14,406 nt of DNA, from contig JBGUSK010000061.1 in assembly GCA_045132495.1 (NCBI GenBank), positions 1-14,406 of the forward strand, written 5' to 3'. The translations under genes and the position numbers were made by a program. Below, one piece after another: positions 11,960 through 14,406 of this stretch. Below the pieces are notes generated by a model. The model was not told the origin of the DNA. It ran no database searches and saw only the letters and a program-made list of their open reading frames with translations. Origin of the DNA: UBA11524 sp045132495 (GTDB lineage: Bacteria > Bacillota > Clostridia > Christensenellales > Aristaeellaceae). How positions within the stretch are numbered: the first letter of the stretch is position 1; every line of letters begins with the position of its first letter.

Positions 11960-14406
11960 ATGAACAACAAGAAGCAGCTGCCTGCATTTCTGGTGCTGAC
12001 GATCATCTGCCTGGTCGCCGCGCTGGCGCTGGCCGGCACCAATGCCATCACCAAGGGCCCCATCGCCGAGCATGCCATGGCGGCCCAGCGCGAAGCTTTT
12101 GGCGCGGTGATGACTGCTGACGAGTATGTCGAGATGACCATTCCCGAGGGCAGCGGCGTGTCTGCCCTGGTGGAAGCCAAGAAGAACGGCGAGACGGTTG
12201 GCTATTGCGTGGCCGCGTCCCAGAGCGGCTATGCCGGCCCGGTGGCTGTGACCCTGGGCGTGGGCGTGGACGGCAAGGTCACCGGTGCGAAGATCGGCGA
12301 TACCTCCTTCGCGGAGACCTTCGGCTTTGGCTCCCGCTGGCTGGCGGAGAATCAGACCGAGCAGTTTGTTGGCATTGACGTGAAGGAAGGCGGCGCGATT
12401 GAAGCCCTCTCCGGCGCGACCATTACCTCCACTGCCGTGCTGAATGCCTCCAACACCGCCCTGGGCGTTGTGAGCGACATCCTGGGCATTGAGCGTACCG
12501 AGCCCGTGCTGGTCTTTGGTGTTGCCGAAAAGAAGCCTGTTGAGCAGATGACCCTCACCGGCGACATCCACGAAGGCTCTGCCAAGGGATTTGCCTCTGA
12601 TGTGCGCGTCCAGCTGACCAAGGACGCCGCCGGCGTGATCACCGGCCTGGCCATTGAGTCCTCCGGCGAGACGGCTGGCTTCGGTACCCGCTGCATGGAG
12701 GACCCGACCTTCGCCCAGCAGTTCGTGGGCAAGACTGCCCCCTTTGCGATCGGCGGCAACATTGACGCGCTGGCCGGTGCGACCGTGACCTCCACTGCCG
12801 TCGTGAACGCTGTGAACGCCGCCGTGGAAGCTCCCGCCAACCCCAACGCTGTGCCCTTCGGCGCTGAAACCGCTGTGGAAGAGCCTGCGGTGGAGGTTTC
12901 CGCCCAGCCCGTTCCCGAAGGCGCGAAGACTGCCTCCGCCAAGGGTCTGCTGTCCGACGTGAAGGTGACCATCGCCCTGAACGAGGATGGCACCATCGCG
13001 ACGATGGCGGTTGACGCTTCCGGCGAGACCGCTGCGATCGCCACTCCCTGCACCGAGGAGGACTTCCTGAGTCAGTTCATCGGCAAGAAGGGCCCCTTCG
13101 AAGGCGTTGAAGTGGTTTCCGGTGCGACCTTCACCTCCAATGCGGTGATCAACGCGGTCAATTCCCTGTTCGAGGCCAATGAGCAGGCGCCTGGCGCTGA
13201 GCAGGTGACGACTGCTGCCCCCGGCTTTATGGGCGCGGATGTGGGCGTGACCGTCACGCTGAATGAGGACGGCACCATCGCTGCCATCGAGATCGACAAC
13301 AGCAAGCAGGTGCCCCCGGTGTGCGACATGGTGAACACCGAGGCCTTCCTGAATCAGTTCATTGGCAAGAAGGGCCCCTTCACCGCGGATGTGGTGGCGG
13401 GCGCGACCTTCACCTCCCAGGGTGTGATTGATGCGCTGAACAGCCTGTTCCCCGCCGAGGAAGCTCCTTCGGTGGAGGAAGCCCCTGCGGTGCCTGCCGG
13501 CGAAAGCAAGACTGGCAAGGCGCAGGGTTTCCAGAGCGAAGTGACCGTGACCCTGACTGTGGACGCGGGTTTGATCACCGGTATTCAGGTGGACTCCTCC
13601 AAAGAGACGCCCAACTTCGGCACCCGCTGCGGCGAGGACGAAGCTTTCCTGAATCAGTTCATCGGCAAGAAGGCCACTCCCGATCTGGGTGAAGGCATCG
13701 AAGCGCTCTCCGGCGCGACGGTAACCTCCAACGCGGTGATCGAAGCTGCCAATGCGGCCATCGGTGTTGCCGTGGCTGAGGTGGAAATCCCTGCGGAAGC
13801 CCCCGCTGCTGCTGAAATGACTGCCTCCGCGAAGGGCCTGCTGTCCGACGTAAAGGTGACCATCACCCTGAACGAAGACGGCACTATCGCGACGATGGCT
13901 GTAGACGCTTCTGGCGAGACTGCTGCGATCGCTGCTCCCTGCACCGAGGAAGCCTTCCTGAGCCAGTTCATCGGCAAGAAGGGCCCCTTCGAAGGCGTTG
14001 AAGTGGTTTCCGGCGCGACTTTCACCTCCAATGCGGTGATCAACGCGGTGAACTCCATGTTCCCGACCCAGGATATGTCTGTGACCGGCGAAGAGCTGCC
14101 CATTGCGGAAGCTCCCGCCGCTGCTGAAATGACTGCCTCCGCGAAGGGCCTGCTGTCCGACGTGAAGGTGACCATCACCCTGAACGAGGATGGCGCCATC
14201 GCGACGATGGCGGTTGATGCTTCCGGCGAGACTGCTGCGATCGCTGCTCCTTGCACCGAGGAAGCCTTCCTGAGCCAGTTCATCGGCAAGATGGGCCCCT
14301 TCGAAGGCGTTGAAGTGGTTTCCGGCGCGACCTTCACCTCCAATGCGGTGATCAATGCGGTGAACTCCATGTTCCCGACACACGATATGTCTGTGACCGG
14401 CGAAGA
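11960..14406 (+). CDS. RnfG-like membrane-anchored protein with at least seven FMN-binding domains (3' end cut by window edge)
   Basis: The 815 visible residues start with one membrane helix (about 8-26) followed by AGTNAITKGPIAE, as in RnfG-type flavoproteins, so the rest lies outside. Domain 1 (about 60-170) is RnfG-like (GYAGPVAVTLGV). Six more FMN_bind-type domains follow at about 210-290, 324-402, 418-498, 521-605, 621-700 and 725-806. Each ends in (S/A)GATxTS, with the FMN-accepting Thr expected at 154, 275, 390, 483, 587, 687 and 791. Linkers are Ala/Glu/Pro-rich. No haem motif (CxxCH) was seen. AAGGAGG lies 8 nt before the ATG. With apbE just upstream, the protein would carry covalent FMN on several domains and pass electrons along or across the wall. 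There is no stop before the window ends, and the last repeat is still running, so the domain total is unknown. Partner and terminal acceptor are not visible. Confidence 0.93.
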   Translation, partial: MNNKKQLPAFLVLTIICLVAALALAGTNAITKGPIAEHAMAAQREAFGAVMTADEYVEMTIPEGSGVSALVEAKKNGETVGYCVAASQSGYAGPVAVTLGVGVDGKVTGAKIGDTSFAETFGFGSRWLAENQTEQFVGIDVKEGGAIEALSGATITSTAVLNASNTALGVVSDILGIERTEPVLVFGVAEKKPVEQMTLTGDIHEGSAKGFASDVRVQLTKDAAGVITGLAIESSGETAGFGTRCMEDPTFAQQFVGKTAPFAIGGNIDALAGATVTSTAVVNAVNAAVEAPANPNAVPFGAETAVEEPAVEVSAQPVPEGAKTASAKGLLSDVKVTIALNEDGTIATMAVDASGETAAIATPCTEEDFLSQFIGKKGPFEGVEVVSGATFTSNAVINAVNSLFEANEQAPGAEQVTTAAPGFMGADVGVTVTLNEDGTIAAIEIDNSKQVPPVCDMVNTEAFLNQFIGKKGPFTADVVAGATFTSQGVIDALNSLFPAEEAPSVEEAPAVPAGESKTGKAQGFQSEVTVTLTVDAGLITGIQVDSSKETPNFGTRCGEDEAFLNQFIGKKATPDLGEGIEALSGATVTSNAVIEAANAAIGVAVAEVEIPAEAPAAAEMTASAKGLLSDVKVTITLNEDGTIATMAVDASGETAAIAAPCTEEAFLSQFIGKKGPFEGVEVVSGATFTSNAVINAVNSMFPTQDMSVTGEELPIAEAPAAAEMTASAKGLLSDVKVTITLNEDGAIATMAVDASGETAAIAAPCTEEAFLSQFIGKMGPFEGVEVVSGATFTSNAVINAVNSMFPTHDMSVTGE
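12929..13173 (+). repeat. Dispersed copy of the same unit (FMN-binding domain 3)
   Basis: Domain 3 is nearly identical in protein to domains 6 and 7 (TASAKGLLSDVKVTI through SGATFTSNAVINAVNS, only a few changes) and clearly similar in DNA, at an offset of 891 bp from domain 6. The two domains in between (4 and 5) are much more different. This suggests copying over a distance, or a larger duplication with later loss or divergence. Confidence 0.8.
13792..14406 (+). repeat. Tandem 312-bp coding repeat (FMN-binding domains 6 and 7)
   Basis: The unit 13792-14103 (104 codons) repeats from 14104 and is still matching when the window ends at 14406. By eye the two copies differ at only about 15 bases over some 280, mostly silent. 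One unit spans a linker, a whole FMN-binding domain and the start of the next linker. Further copies may follow. Confidence 0.9.

Noticed and set aside
10709..14383. A 1224-codon open frame on the minus strand opposite apbE and the FMN-binding gene
   Set aside because: It is antisense to clear genes; GC-rich codon use and the repeats keep the opposite frame open. Its His/Gly-rich low-complexity product is unlike any family, with no promoter or ribosome site noticed.
12929..14406. CRISPR array as the cause of the repeats
   Set aside because: The units are 312 bp, in frame and coding for protein domains; there are no short repeats with unique spacers.
11960..14406. Multihaem cytochrome for the long exported protein
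   Set aside because: No CxxCH motif is present; single Cys residues are spaced about one per domain.

Overview
The window looks like chromosomal DNA of a GC-rich, anaerobic, Gram-positive bacterium of the Bacillota (Clostridia-like, probably gut-associated). This rests on the secA-prfB gene order, a DUF1461/Lit-type membrane protein, a rubrerythrin, an RnfG-like flavoprotein beside ApbE and a NusG-domain-II protein, strong AAGGAGG ribosome sites, and GC-rich palindromic repeats of a kind I recall from gut Clostridia. The species cannot be fixed from the sequence.

Left part (1-6130, minus strand): from a good promoter near 6099-6127 the order of transcription is secA, prfB, a DUF1461/Lit-like membrane protein, then tsaD, which runs off the left edge a few residues short of its expected end. 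The spaces on both sides of prfB are filled by copies of a palindromic, MITE-like repeat in opposite orientation. An extra two-hairpin unit behind prfB could act as its terminator. prfB lacks the usual programmed frameshift.

Middle part (6140-10300, minus strand): a secreted transglutaminase-like protein lies just behind a clear terminator that closes a lipoprotein gene carrying seven peptidoglycan-binding repeats. Both products would act outside the membrane at the cell wall. Upstream lies a complete rubrerythrin with its own promoter and terminator.

Right part (10379-14406, plus strand): a promoter near 10379-10407, divergent from rubrerythrin, drives a NusG-domain-II membrane protein, an ApbE lipoprotein (FAD:protein FMN transferase) and a large membrane-anchored protein with at least seven FMN-binding domains, each with a flavinylation motif. 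It runs off the right edge inside a tandem 312-bp repeat. ApbE would attach FMN to the third protein outside the membrane, giving a chain of up to seven or more flavins. This multi-flavin electron-transfer module is the most interesting part of the window.
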